Assembly: GCF_032854445.1 (NCBI RefSeq)
Contig: NC_088299.1
Coordinates: 12,765,608 to 12,829,607, forward strand
Origin: Liolophura sinensis
Lineage: Eukaryota; Mollusca; Polyplacophora; Chitonida; Chitonidae
Reading direction: 5' to 3'
Length of the DNA: 64,000 nucleotides
Positions 11,746 to 23,039 of the stretch are shown one piece after another. The position numbers and the translations under genes were made by a program. The notes beneath the pieces were generated by a model. The model searched no databases. It saw only the letters and a program-made list of their open reading frames with translations, and was not told the DNA's origin. Each line of letters opens with the position of its first letter. Within the stretch, counting starts at the first letter, position 1.

Positions 11746-12821
11746 GTGAAGCCGTGTTGTTCAAATGAACAAAATGTACGAGTGAATATTGTGCTCGCTC
11801 TTACATTCACCAAATATTGATGATATTCATGCCAATTAACAGTACTTAATAAGAAGGATATAGGCTTCTAATATGGGCTTGTGTCTCGATGGCGTCCACG
11901 CAACAACCGACAAGATCTATTTATTTGGATAGTTCCGACAGGCTAATGGGTATATTTGTCCCTTTTGACGTCACATAATTGACGGTTCATGATATCACGG
12001 TTTCAATCGACAGTAGCGTAGCTATAAAATATTACCCTTTTTCATATTGTTGTCTTTTTTCAGTAGCGAATAGAATCGAGACCGAGTTTAAAAAGGAGCG
12101 CTAATAAATTTATATTGGTGGGCAAATGTAATTAAAAGAAGATATGACCGATGCCTCGTTAAAATGAAACCAAATTAACTCAATTGTTCGTGTGTGATGA
12201 AAATGACTCGATAAAGGTTTATCATAAAGCGTAGGATCATGCACCATAGAGCATGGCGTCATAATGCGCTAGGTGGGTGGTGGTTAGGATGGGGAGTGCG
12301 GCGGTGCTGGGTGGTCGGCCCTAGAGAACGGGTTAACAATATGAAGAATGTGAGATCAGATTTAATGTCAACTTCATTGTCCATTGGGTAATCTTAGTCG
12401 ATACAGCCCTTACATTTGAGACCATAATGACCTGATGTAAACTAGGGGTTTCATTTGCCATGGCATTCTGATCTGCGATATCTATTAACCTCCGAGCATA
12501 TATCACAGCAGAGCACAATGTCTGCGATCCGGCACAGTGTGTTGTCCTGAAGGAAGCAAACCTACGGCTCAAAGTAAACCGTCCCGAGTCATAACTTCAG
12601 AGAAAACGCAGGTCAACTCCACCGGAAGAAAATTGATTTGCGTAAATTAAGCGCGGGGAGGTTTGCCGTTCGTACATTCGAGTGTCAAAGAAAACGCGAT
12701 AGCCGGTAATAATGGGGCGATTCCATCAATAAACCGTCTCTTGAACCCTACACGGCAATTGGTCGCGACAGTTTTGTCGACTTACCCCCAGTGACGTTAT
12801 TGTCCTGTTTTATGAGTAAAG
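11746..12821. other. Upstream flank of gene A
   Basis: No gene recognised. A palindromic CRE-like TGACGTCA at 11966-11973 and a half-site TGACGT at 12792-12797 lie upstream of the gene A TATA boxes. These could mediate cAMP/CREB control, but the element also occurs elsewhere in the window, so the link is weak. Confidence 0.4.
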
Positions 12822-12880
12822 TATAAATCCAAACACTCCCAGTATAAATTGGACATCCTCATCACAGGGGTCTCACATTT
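12822..12880 (+). promoter_or_regulatory. Core promoter of gene A
   Basis: Two TATAAAT boxes (12822-12828 and 12843-12849) precede an initiator-like TCTCACATTT at 12871-12880. The A at about 12875 lies 32 bp from the second box, which is correct TATA-to-start spacing. This would give a leader of roughly 178 nt before the ATG at 13053. Gene B has the same AGTATAAAT sequence in the same role. Confidence 0.55.
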
Positions 12881-13052
12881 CCACCGATCGTCGTGCACAG
12901 TAGGCGAGGCCCTGTAATCAAGAGGGAGTGACAACCGAAGAGCACGCGTCCCGTGGGTAGAGGCATCCACTGTCCGAGGTGCTTACAACAGTGAACAGGT
13001 CCTCACTGTCCCCACCCACTCAGCACCTCCAGTTATAAGCCTTCACCTCAAA

Positions 13053-13136
13053 ATGGGAACCCTAAGGATGCAATTCTGCCTAGTCTTCTGCGGACTTCTT
13101 GCGTCAGGGATCTTGTCTGTTTCCTCAGCAAATGAA
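13053..13136 (+). CDS. Pedal peptide/orcokinin-like precursor A, exon 1 (signal peptide)
   Basis: This exon encodes 28 residues beginning MGTLRMQFCLVFCGLLASG, a classic secretory signal: a short basic N-region, a hydrophobic core and small residues at the end. Cleavage is likely after ...VSSA at residue 26. The ATG is the first in good context after the predicted start site. The exon ends ...GCAAATGAA followed by a consensus donor GTAAGTGT at 13137, and the boundary falls exactly between codons (phase 0). It joins in frame to the acceptor at 19430/19431, which supplies the peptide-bearing exon. The signal exon is too short to stand out as a frame by itself. The join is inferred from splice consensus and phase; additional small exons in the 6.3-kb intron cannot be excluded. 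Confidence 0.85.
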
Positions 13137-13858
13137 GTAAGTGTCATTCATTTTTTCAGTACTCTGTTACTATGTTAGTTCAGAATTTGAACAAAGAATA
13201 ACAATCGTTTATAGTCACTATTTTCTCAACTAAATCCACAAAGCGGAATGGATGACCAAATGATTATTTCTGCTAAATTTGACCAACTGTTAGGAAAGGT
13301 TTTCTGTACATATTTTTGTAATATATTTTTCTCCGCCACATTTTTCGTTAAGATTCTTGATTCAACCCGGTCATGCTATACTTTTGGATGGATCGATATC
13401 GGTTATTAAGATATTAGGCCTTAACGTTATTTTTGCGAACCTCTGAACTATCAGGCTGCAAGAATTAAGCTATATTCGTAAAACCTAATGTATTACACCA
13501 TGAATGCAAGTATATAACGATTTTGTTAAAAAAAAAAGTGCTACTGATATGTGAACGCGAAGCGTTTAACTTGAGCGAAAAAAAAAACGAAACAGGACTT
13601 TTTGGACGTTTAAATGTATTTTGGTATTCCAGAAGTTTCATTATACTACACAAAACCCTGATCAAAATCAGACAGATCATTTCCCTCTATCTGGAGCTTT
13701 CGTCCCTCATTTGCATAGGCATTGTCAGGTATAGCCGCACTGTTTAACTTTAACTCCCAGGCCAGAAATAGCTGCTGTTATTTATGTATAATATTTTCTG
13801 ATATACATGTATCCTGTTCTTCAAGTTTAACCTTGGGGTAACTGTGTTTTTTTTCTAG

Positions 13859-13942
13859 ATTAATGAGTGTTGCCGTTATAAACAGTGTATTGATCGCAGA
13901 GGCGCAAAAACACCATCCAATGGAGAAAGTATTGTCTTATAA
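13859..13942 (+). CDS. Candidate alternative terminal exon of gene A, Cys-containing peptide
   Basis: A strong acceptor (GTGTTTTTTTTCTAG, with a TTTAAC branch-like site just upstream) is followed by 27 codons and a stop. In phase 0, which is the phase of the exon 1 donor, it reads INECCRYKQCIDRRG... and ends ...SIVL. A consensus AATAAA lies at 14073-14078, about 130 nt after the stop, so it has all the parts of an alternative last exon. The product would be signal peptide plus a roughly 29-residue propeptide with a CC-x4-C pattern and an internal RR site. Insect orcokinin genes are known to make distinct peptides by alternative splicing. Nothing here proves use, and the peptide matches no family I recognise. 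Confidence 0.35.
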   Translation: MNECCRYKQCIDRRGAKTPSNGESIVL

Positions 13943-14072
13943 TTGGCGAATTATAGAGCCGCGCAATTATTTTTCGTCTGCTGAAGTAAGATCCTGGATT
14001 TAATGGGCATATTGCGATTACTTTAGCTATATGCACTACTCACGGTAATAACGATTATTATAGCTAAAGTCA

Positions 14073-14078
14073 AATAAA
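14073..14078 (+). terminator. Possible polyadenylation signal for the alternative exon
   Basis: AATAAA within CAAATAAAAC, about 130 nt downstream of the stop of the candidate alternative exon. It is meaningful only if that exon is used. Confidence 0.3.
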
Positions 14079-14121
14079 ACTTTATTTGATTGCCACAAGT
14101 TTCTGGCCCTACAATAACAAA

Positions 14122-14470
14122 TGCACGAATGAATGCTTAGGGTTTTACGTTGCGCTTCACACTTTTCAGTAATATGACATATTAGGTGTGTGTACATACA
14201 CTGTGTTTTCTTGTGGCAGGGCGAATGCTTGCCGCCAAAGTGCTACAGCCACTGAACTTTCATGCCTAAGACACAAGACATGACACCCCGCCCATTCACA
14301 TTATAGTGAAACCGTGTCAACCCATCCTGTTTTCTAGCCATCCGTGCTGCGCCAAGCGATGCAGCAACAAGTAACATGTTTAAAGTCTTTGGTATGACCC
14401 GACGCGGATTTGATCCTAAGATTGCCGACTTCGAGGCGGACGCTCTAACTATTAGGTCATCAAAACGGTC
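14122..14470 (-). mobile_element. SINE family C (head type 2), in intron of gene A
   Basis: Read on the minus strand, a tRNA-like head contains AGTTAGAGCGTCCGCCTCG (A-box region) and GGATCAAATCCGCGTC (B-box-like). A body follows with GGGCGGGGTGTCATGTCTTG and a tail ATGACATATTAGGTG.. side near 14160-14190. Close relatives lie at 35865 and 37555. The short plus-strand open frame over the head is not a gene. Confidence 0.65.
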
Positions 14471-14559
14471 TCTTACGCTAACGAAAAAGCGCGAGAAACT
14501 GGTCCAAAGCTTTTCCCGTATTCTGTCTGGTAATCTGTCAGCCGTATGTTTTAACCATA

Positions 14560-14618
14560 TGTATGTATGTATGTAAGTATGTATGTATGTAAGTAAGTAT
14601 GTATGTATGTATGTATTA
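14560..14618. repeat. (GTAT)n microsatellite
   Basis: About 14 units of TATG/TATG-like tetranucleotide interrupted by GTAA. Simple-sequence DNA in the intron of gene A. Confidence 0.9.
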
Positions 14619-15284
14619 GAATCGTTGGCTTTCAGAGATATTTGATATATTTGTTTGATAGCTGTTTAATTGTGTTCTCAAGGTGTTTTGACTTATATAA
14701 TGTTGTCCTGTTTATGGCTGGAGGAAAGTTGGCAAGACGGAATAAGCTACCGCCCTTTACGAGGTGCCTGTTAAACTTCCAGACTTAAAGCCGCAGCCGA
14801 ATCCACGCCCACGAAGTAGCACTGTAAATGTGCCCACATCGAGAAAGGCTTTTGCACGAGTACATGTCGGCGTGAGGTTTCTAACTATCTAAAAATTCGA
14901 ATGTTAGATATGACTTCAATAACGTTATAACCTTGCCTGAGGGGACTAGCACTCCAGCGCTGCGCAGTGACCCAAGAGCCTCTCACCAATGCGGCCGCAA
15001 AATGCGTACAAAACTTAGTTATTATCTAACCCTGTCTTATGTCAAAGTAGTACTTTCAGATGTTGTATTTCGCATTTTAAGTGTTAAAATATTGTAATTT
15101 ATCAACTTGCTGACATTTTACAGCATTTGACATGCATCATTTTAAGACTTTAAATGCTGATCCGTTTGCATTTTCACTTTAACAGAGCAATGTTTAATCC
15201 AGCAGTATAAAGACGACAAAACATGAGTAAATCGGATTGACCCTGTAGTAGTCCCTCTCTCTATAGGATAGGAAATAAATGAAT

Positions 15285-15390
15285 TTATTTATTCATTTGT
15301 TCAATTATTGGTTTACGTCGTACTCAAAAATATTCCACTAATACGACGACGGCCAGCATTACAGTGTGAGAAAAACCATCCGCAGGTTTC
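15285..15390 (-). mobile_element. SINE family A, 3' part, in intron of gene A
   Basis: Contains TTATTTATTCATTTG, TTACGTCGTACTCAA, GACGACGGCCAGCATTACAGT and CCATCCGCAGGTT. It is a 5'-truncated minus-strand copy. Confidence 0.7.
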
Positions 15391-17854
15391 GGGCAGACTG
15401 AAATAAATGAATCACGTGGTCAGTGGCAGTGCACGTGTCATTCCACAATTTGAGGTACTGGCAAACAAATGCTAAAAACTATAAAAAAAAAAAACGGATA
15501 TACTGTCGTAATTGTAGATACTATCGCAAAAATGCTGCCAACAACGAGGAAAATCTCATCATGGAAGGACTGAAAAAATCTACAAGCTCGTGTAACGTTG
15601 TCCATTTCATTATTTTAAATGCTTTATCATCTTTGTTTTAAACCAGACTATAACTATAAATCTTAACTGTAACTTAATCTGTTCCCAAAGGCAAACCCTG
15701 GCGAACATTATACGTATGGTTTCCACGTCGACCGACTGAGAGATGTTGAAAAATGTCATCTGCAGTGCTTCGTTGTCACGTCGTCCTTCATCGTCACTTA
15801 AAGATAAATAACGTCCGAAATTTAGGTAAACACGCGGAGATTCCATTCATTTTATATCCACTAATATCGTAAATGTCCCATCCTATTCTACAATACATGA
15901 CTTAAATTACATACCCGTTCTCCAAGGCGTTAAATCTTGTTTCTCCCAAGGATAATTTGATGTGCATGAATCTGTTTTCCGGACTACTTTGACAGCATGT
16001 TGTCATTAAATGTTTTGATTATTTAAATTCGGATAAATATTTATATTTCGCGTTTTTTTTTAAATTAACGAGAATTTAGCAAATACAATTTTCAGTATAA
16101 ATGTATAAATAAGAACGCTGTCTGGCCATACATTCAGAGTTACCTGCTTACACTTCTGATCAACTGTCGGACAATAAACCGTCTTCTACATCCGGTTGTG
16201 CGTGTTTTTGTTGCATTTTCTGACTATTCAGCGGCAATCACCATGAGTGACTTTCTCTCTATCTCCCAAGCATTCCTCTTTGATGGCATAAACCTACAGT
16301 TTCAAAGACTCGTTGCGATTTATCCTGCTCTAATCGATGTAACAATTCAAGTCCTATCCATTAACCCTCGATTGCAACCTTACTCATTTGGATTGTCCTC
16401 GTCTAATCCACCTGTAAATGACCTCACTTAACTTGAGCGCCATCCAGGTGGGTAATCTATGAACTTAAATTGAATAGGTGTCGCCGTTAATTACAAGCAA
16501 AGGAATCACAAGGCTCTGTGCAAAGCTCGAATAGCAGCTGTGGTTGAAGAGAAGCCTGGAGTCCCTCATGTAATTGTGGCTGACCGCGCGTTTAAAGTCA
16601 TAGAGACTGTGCACTTTGAAATCTTCAAGGGTTCTCACGACGGTACTTCAGGATGCAATGAGCGAGAAGAGAACATGCTTTTTCTTTCTGTGGATTTTTC
16701 GTGTCTGTGTTTCTGTGCATCTGTACCGAAGAGTAATGCCTCATAGATAATAGACGGTATGGCTCATGGTATTGATAATATTGACTTCGACGTGATAAAT
16801 CTCCCTATGACTAGTTGTCCGGGTCACTTCACCTTCCTATGCATATATTTGAGGACCCTGGTTACACCCTAGACTCGGGAGTTCTCCACAGATGCAAGAA
16901 CACAATACTTAAGACGCAAATGATATTTGAATCCTCTCGGCTTGGAAACGAGACCGCAGTCCTTATATACACGAGTGTAATATAGCCGGAGGACTCTGGC
17001 AGTCATGCTGTATGATCGTTTTCAATGTGGAGTGTTGTTCCTTACGATATAACCGCTAGACGGACAGAATAAAACCTTAATGGAGAAGCCAAAAAGTAGT
17101 ACATATATACTGTACCCTAGAAGGAGTTTAAAAAGAAGAAAGATTTACAGCAAAAAGAGCAACGATGACAGTGTGGTAATTCGCTAATGATCGCACCTAA
17201 CTCGAGAAATATGGCCTGTTGTAAATTTACCTTAGTTAGGGTTTTGTTGTAACTGTTCATGCAAACGCTTAAATAGAATAACAAATTACACGCCCCATAT
17301 CGCCGTGGCTTCACCAGCATGACATTTGTATCAATAGTGACATTCCTATAGACTTCACGTGTCGTCTACAGGCATGGGTCTTATACTTGTTTGAATAAGT
17401 CTTGTGAGTTTCCGTTCTCCAGCAAGGAATATACAACGCGTAGAGGGAAAGCACAAGCTGGATGAGTCCACCAGTACAAGTGCTCGCTTAAAGCAAAGCA
17501 GAAAGTTAACTGTGACAAAAAAAACATAACCCGAATCAATACTTTTGGAGTTTTTTTGGAAAACCTTCAGTGTGGTAAAGATTTGGTCGTCATTAAGGTA
17601 ATGAACCTCAGTGTGGATCTAATGCGTAGAATAACTTGCTGTAGGCCAAAGCTTAACTTATTGATCAGTTGCTTTGTGTTATTCCTTCGGGTGATATTTA
17701 CGACAAAAAAAATCTTAATTTCTCCCATTGAGTTTCAGTAGATTTCTACATATGTTCCTGTATTAAATTGATCTTTCACTTGTGACTTTCATCTGAATTT
17801 AAGTAAATCAATGACCTATAAGTGAAATATTCTTGAAAATGGCATAAAAACTGC
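15391..17854. other. Intron of gene A, unassigned
   Basis: No exon with convincing splice signals and no repeat family recognised. Short open frames here lack signal sequences or domains. Confidence 0.45.
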
Positions 17855-17942
17855 CCGGTTTCCTCACACCCTAATGCTCACCACCTTGGTATAAGTAAAA
17901 TATTCGAGAGTGTGGCAAAAACCACCAATCAAAGAAACAAAT
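17855..17942 (+). mobile_element. SINE family A tail, diverged
   Basis: GGTTTCCTCACACCCTAATGC, ATAAGTAAAATATTC and AAACCACCAATCAAAGAAACAAA follow the order of the family-A 3' half. Confidence 0.55.
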
Positions 17943-18934
17943 ATATGCAAACGGTGACATGAAGTGTGTTTCCGAATAAATAAAGACCAGTTAACAATGT
18001 CCAGGATAATGCCTTGATTTTATTTTAGTTTACCAAAACACTTTATAGACGATAACCTCAAAAGAAAAAATTATAACTTTCTTTCACGTATTTGAACAGC
18101 CAGCCTCACTGAGGCATATCGTTACCAGATTTTCGACATTTTGAATAAAAGTAAAAGTTCTAGCTGTCTATGGAGCCTGTGTATATAACACCGGGTTCTA
18201 AGTTGGTCTGTTGGATATACATGCCATTACACCATAGTTTTTGCCTGAAATAGTTGCTTCAGGGCACTTTTAAAGAATGTTTTCATATCTATGTATGTAC
18301 ATACATTATAATAGCCCTGTGTGTGTATTGAGTATACCATAAAATTTGATGAAATTTCAGTGATCACATTATACGGTGAGAAAAAGCCACGGAGACCATA
18401 GAAGGGAATGCTTCATATGTTTTTTACTCATCTGAAAAAATATAAGAAACATTTTTAAAAAATCAAGCTATTTTCTTGGACATTGTTTATTGTTCTTTAT
18501 TCTGAAATATATTTCATATCAACATTTTATGTTTTCTTTGCATATAATTTTCTCAACTTTTAATATTCAACCAATAAAAATGCTGAAAATTTCGGAAGAA
18601 CAAAATCTGGGTAAAATCTTGCAACTCATAAAAGAAGTGTGTCAAGTCTGTGTCAAGCAGCGCATGGATCGAGGGTTGAATTATAGGTGATTGACACATT
18701 GCCTTACTGGCGTGCCACGATGTACCCGAGTTTAACACTTTAGGGTCCTGAGCCAGGGAGGACTTAACTCCAGCTTTGTGCACAGGATTCATAAACAGCC
18801 AGACATACATATTCATTAAAATCATCACAGGTATTGAAATAATATATCCGGCAATTGCGCAGCATTCAGTGGTCCAGAGGTACAAACCCCTCAGAAAAAC
18901 TACAAAAATGTGTAACGTATATCAGGCATAAATT

Positions 18935-19145
18935 ATTTTGTTCTTGTTTAACGCCAAACTCAACATTGCATGGATGGATGAAATTGACGTCATAGTAAAA
19001 TAACAACAACAACAATAACAAAAAACAACAATAACAAAAAACAATAACAAATGTCTTCGGAAAATTATTAAAGAATTTTACCTCGTTTAGTGTAAAGATA
19101 TGCACACCATATTCACAGGAAACAAGTGGCAAAAATGAGTATCAT
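18935..19145 (-). mobile_element. SINE family B fragments with (AAC)n insertion
   Basis: TTGTTCTTGTTTAACGCCAAACTC resembles the family-B tail, and GCACACCATATTCACAGGAAACAAGTGG resembles the family-B body at about 1615-1640. Between them lies an AAC/AACAAAAA-rich tract (19003-19050) that produces a spurious poly-leucine frame on the minus strand. Confidence 0.4.
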
Positions 19146-19430
19146 CGACAGCTTACTGTGACCGGGGCCACACTAACAGTGGAGGGGGAAATCGAGTCTC
19201 TGTCCAAACCCGTGTGCCTCATGCGAGTCCTTCTTATGTCTTGTTCCGCTGGGAAAAAGAGTAAAAATTCAAAATTAAGGATTAGCTGACTAACTATTAT
19301 AATTTTGTAGACATGGTTGACAAGTTCAGTTGTCTCTCACAAGTGTCTATACTAGCACAATGGAGTCGCAAGTTCTTATTCAGCTTTCGCTTAGGTTTGC
19401 CCATTTAATATCTTTCAATTTACATTTCAG

Positions 19431-20177
19431 AGTAGTAAGGCGTCAGCTATAGGTGACGATGACAGTTTAGGACTTTCTGGTAATATGATGCTTCAGGGGG
19501 GTTTCTCCAAAGAAGATACAGCCTTCCCACCAAACGAACTTGAAGACGGAACGTCCGAAAATGAAGATGAATCCCCCAAACGCGGGTTTGATCGTATTTC
19601 CCACAGCAGCGGCATTGGGAATTTTCGGAAACGGGCGTTTGATCGAATTGGTCATAGCACCGGGATGGGCAGCTTATATAAGAGAGGGTTTGATCGTATA
19701 GGGCATGCGTCGGGTATGGGAAGTTTGTATAAAAGAGGATTTGATCGCATTGGACACTCTACCGGAATGGGCAGTTTGTATAAAAGAGGATTTGATCGCA
19801 TTGGACACGCTACCGGAATGGGCAGTTTGTATAAAAAAGGATTCGATCGCATTGGACACGCCACCGGAATGGGCAGTTTGTACAAAAGAGGATTTGACCG
19901 CATTGGACACGCTACCGGAATGGGCAGTTTGTACAAAAGAGGATTTGACCGTATTGGACATAGTTCTGGAATGGGTAGCTTGTACAAACGTGCTTTTGAT
20001 CGTATTGGACACAGTACTGGCATGGGAAGTTTGTACAAACGCTCATTTGACCGCATTGGGCATAATTCAGGAATGGGTGCCCTTTACAAGAGAGAAGACG
20101 ATGACACGTCCTCTGCATTAAACGGGATTTGGGAAGACGCCGAGATAGAGCCATCAGAAGAAAGAAGCAACGAGTAA
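19431..20177 (+). CDS. Pedal peptide/orcokinin-like precursor A, peptide exon
   Basis: This is the main exon of a 276-residue prepropeptide. The acceptor TTACATTTCAG ends at 19430. Codons from 19431 (SSKASAIGDDDSLG...) are in phase with exon 1, so the true N-terminus is exon 1, not the internal Met at 19485. After an acidic spacer ending ...ESPKR there are ten peptides in 17-codon units (19584-20093): one GFDRISHSSGIGNF, then nine of the form [GAS]FDRIGH[SAN][ST]GMG[SA]LY. Each is followed by KR, KK or RKR for prohormone convertase cleavage. A 27-residue acidic tail ends ...ERSNE. Family members such as Aplysia pedal peptide are also 15 residues with an FD/LD start and a GxSGF-like end, but the ..GMGSLY ending is distinctive. 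The products are likely secreted neuropeptides acting through receptors. Which pedal peptide subtype this is cannot be settled here. Confidence 0.9.
   Translation, partial: SSKASAIGDDDSLGLSGNMMLQGGFSKEDTAFPPNELEDGTSENEDESPKRGFDRISHSSGIGNFRKRAFDRIGHSTGMGSLYKRGFDRIGHASGMGSLYKRGFDRIGHSTGMGSLYKRGFDRIGHATGMGSLYKKGFDRIGHATGMGSLYKRGFDRIGHATGMGSLYKRGFDRIGHSSGMGSLYKRAFDRIGHSTGMGSLYKRSFDRIGHNSGMGALYKREDDDTSSALNGIWEDAEIEPSEERSNE
19584..20093 (+). repeat. 51-bp coding tandem repeat, ten units
   Basis: Ten consecutive 51-bp units encode the peptides of precursor A. The central units (roughly 19730-19960) differ at only a few bases. Because 51 is divisible by three, several other frames on both strands also stay open across the array; those are shadows. 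Confidence 0.9.
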
Positions 20178-20735
20178 AGGTCCCGTCTAACGTCCCAGGC
20201 CATTTCTAGACAATCTAAACAATACTATGTGAGAATATGTACGACCGATGCCGTTACCTGAAAAGGAGAACAATGTCCAAAGAAGAAGAATTACATTTGT
20301 TAAGCTTATTAAAAGCTTGGCTATAATTACACCTTTCAAAACCAAAAATGAATTTGGACCCGATATTTTCAATTTTTCTCTCCTCCTCTAAGTTTGTTTT
20401 AATATTTCAGCGTATACCAAAACATTGTCTTATATAAACGGTTAGCAAACTGACCGGTTACATGTATTTGTTCTTAACATTATTGGTCAAATAACAACAT
20501 ATGTTGAAAATGTGGCCTGGAACGTGTAGAGCACTAAGATTATAATCAGCCATACATGAATGTATATAACTGGACGTTTACTGATTATGATTTCCAACAC
20601 TATTGTTATATCTTCTAAAGCTATACGTATTTCCATTTCGTACCTTTCCACACTCTTCAGCGTTATAGGCTGTGTTATTAATATAATTTTGCTGAGTCTT
20701 TCCCGCCTTTTGGGCACAGAAAACACTGAAATAAA
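20178..20735 (+). other. Probable 3' UTR of gene A
   Basis: After the TAA at 20175-20177 the sequence is AT-rich and non-coding. Candidate polyadenylation hexamers are ATTAAA at 20308-20313 and AATAAA at 20730-20735. Which one is used is unknown. Confidence 0.4.
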
Positions 20736-20739
20736 TCTA

Positions 20740-22260
20740 CATTGCAGCAATCTGAATGATTTCGTTACCACTTGTCATCTGCACACTACACAGCATGCGG
20801 TGTGTCTGAAAATTGCCGATAACCTTATTGTTTCGTTAAAGTAAATTAAGTTTTACTAAGTGAATAACCGTAAAGCTGATTTATTGTATACTTTTAAATA
20901 TCACTTATTTAAAATGTATGTCTGTTATATTATGTTTTGTAACACACGTATATACAGTAAAATATTAAGGCGCATTGAGCTCTGGTTTCCAACTGCAACG
21001 AAAACTTTACCCGATTCCCCTGGGACCGCATGTCAAGCTAACTAGGAGCAAGTATAGGGTACCATAAAAGAAACGCATAGGTGAAATTTGTAATTTTCCG
21101 CAGTGAGAAAACTCATTCAACGATGACACCAGACGCCAAGTGGACGTTTATGTCAATATCTGATGTCACCTATACGTTTTTTATTGTTATTTTGGGGGAG
21201 TATATTATTTAGACAACCTACAATGAGTACAGAGATATGTTTTGTTGATGTGGAAACCCTCTGTACAGCCAGCAATGGTATAAGGAAACCTTATGTTTGT
21301 ATGTTAGCACACTGTGCACTCGCCACTGGTAAATGTAATATATTTTGTTGATGTAACAGCTTTGCGTTAAATTATGTGATTATGGAACTAGCAGATCTTG
21401 CTTTATGGGCATGTTTCTCTTGTCACCTGAATGAGCCGTTCGTGATGTAAGTAATATATAATAAACTGACAAACACTCCAAGTGAGTGGCAGATTATTGT
21501 ATTTTAAGAAACTCCTATTTCAAAATAACAGAATCAAGGAGGCAAGTAACATTGGAATAAGTAAAGCCATTTGAAGTCTGAGAAGTCCGTTTTCCACAGG
21601 AACATTGGAGATCGATCTTGGATCCTTGTGCATGCCTTAGAAACTAGGAGACTTGAAATTTATTTTGCACCCAAAGAGGATGTCTTCTGTACAGTGAGCG
21701 AACTAGACGATTCCTATACAAGGGAAGTTACTCGTGCCTGCATTCGGCAAAGTGTCAGGACTCAAACGAAATGTAATTAATATAACCCTAGTCAATAATA
21801 GAAATCTTATTTTGGTTTGTTCTTTTTTGTTGTTCATTCATTTATTTGTTTGTATGTTTACTGATTTACACCGTATGTTAGTGACCACAACGTGTGATTC
21901 ACTTGTGCTATCCTGAACAAGCTTATATGGGTTAGAAAAAAGATTTTCACTGAGAAAAATAATCATTAGGCATACAAACGCCAGTTCCATTACTTGGTTC
22001 ATAGACACTTTAGTCTAAAATATACTGGAATCATCGATACGATAAATAAAAAGAATATTACGATGAAATTAGAAATCTAGGGGTCAAAACAAGGATAGAC
22101 AGACGATCAATTCGTAGTCATCTTTTTGTACACAGTAGGAGATCACTTGTGAATATGGTTTGTTTACCAATTAGATAATCGTCTTAATATTATTTTTTTG
22201 TAGAGAACTCTATGGTCACCAAAAAGAAATATGTCGCCATGGTAGCGGAGATAGCACAAA
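20740..22260. other. Unassigned non-coding stretch
   Basis: AT-rich, with no gene, SINE or tandem repeat recognised. A short TTCATTTATTTGTTTG run near 21835-21850 might be a remnant SINE tail. Confidence 0.45.
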
Positions 22261-22264
22261 TATA

Positions 22265-22620
22265 ATTTACTTATATATTTACTTATTTGATTGTTGTTTA
22301 ACGCCATACACGTTGGTTATTTGTTCTATGGGTGGAGGAAACCAGGGTAAACCACCGGCCTTTGGCAAGTCACTTACAAGCTTTTGCCATATGTGATGTA
22401 CAGATTTGGACACCATATTTGGTGGAAGACTAGTGATCTTCAACGAACGTGTCCCGCCTGTGGCGTCGACTACTTATTGTTATCAAAACCCCTTAAGCAG
22501 AGAGAGCGAAGAAATGTACAAGTTTCCTGCCCAAGGCCAGGTTTGAACCAGCGACCCGTAGATTCTAGGGTGTGGTAGACAAACACCTTTGAACAACACG
22601 GGCCGATTCCACACAACCGT
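22265..22620 (-). mobile_element. SINE family B, near full length
   Basis: Read on the minus strand, a tRNA-like head near 22540-22620 contains GGTTCAAACC (B box). The body includes CTTGCCAAAGGCCGGTGG and GTTTCCTCCACCCATAG, and the tail is GGCGTTAAACAACAATCAAATAAG. Other copies lie at 1440, 36230 and 36660. The head and body differ from family A although the tails are similar. Confidence 0.65.
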
Positions 22621-23039
22621 TTGTGACTTTACTCAAAATTTAAAACCTCTTCACAATGCTCAGTTTTCGGTACTAGAAGTTGAACTTTACACACATATAT
22701 CTTAAAATAACATTGATAAAGTGCACAAAATTTTAATTTCTAATACCGAGAAATAAGCTTTAAGATCGCATTTTAAATTTCGACTGAAGTCAGAAATTGC
22801 TGTGTGAAATCGGTCCCAGGCTGCTCCTCTAGGATACCCGGTGATGGATATTACGCCCATACGTGTCCTGTAAACGCTGCCGGTATGTAACTTGTTTACA
22901 CCATACGAGAAAGTTGCATTATCGCTGAAGAGGGAGTAAGAAACCTATCTCCGATAAATTTCTAGAATAAGACAAAACTTCGAAGATGATTCCTTCAAAA
23001 TTGACTCATTATTTGACATACATTATATCGCTTATGTAT
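22621..23039. other. Unassigned non-coding stretch
   Basis: No feature recognised. It contains a segment (22625-22820) rich in AAAATTTAA and a TGACTTAAGTC-like patch resembling 53100-53180 (..GAGGTTTTAAATTTTGACTTAAGTC..AATCGGCCCC). This may be an old dispersed repeat. Confidence 0.35.

Noticed and set aside
18553-18885. 110-codon minus-strand frame with a membrane-like segment inside the gene A intron
   Set aside because: AT-rich low-complexity hydrophobic stretch without splice signals or domain. The adjacent poly-Leu frame is an (AAC)n artefact.
19652-20154. Long open frames on the minus strand and in other plus registers over the precursor A repeats
   Set aside because: They exist only because the 51-bp unit is a multiple of three. 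They have no signal peptide or splice context, and the FDRIGH frame is clearly the real one.
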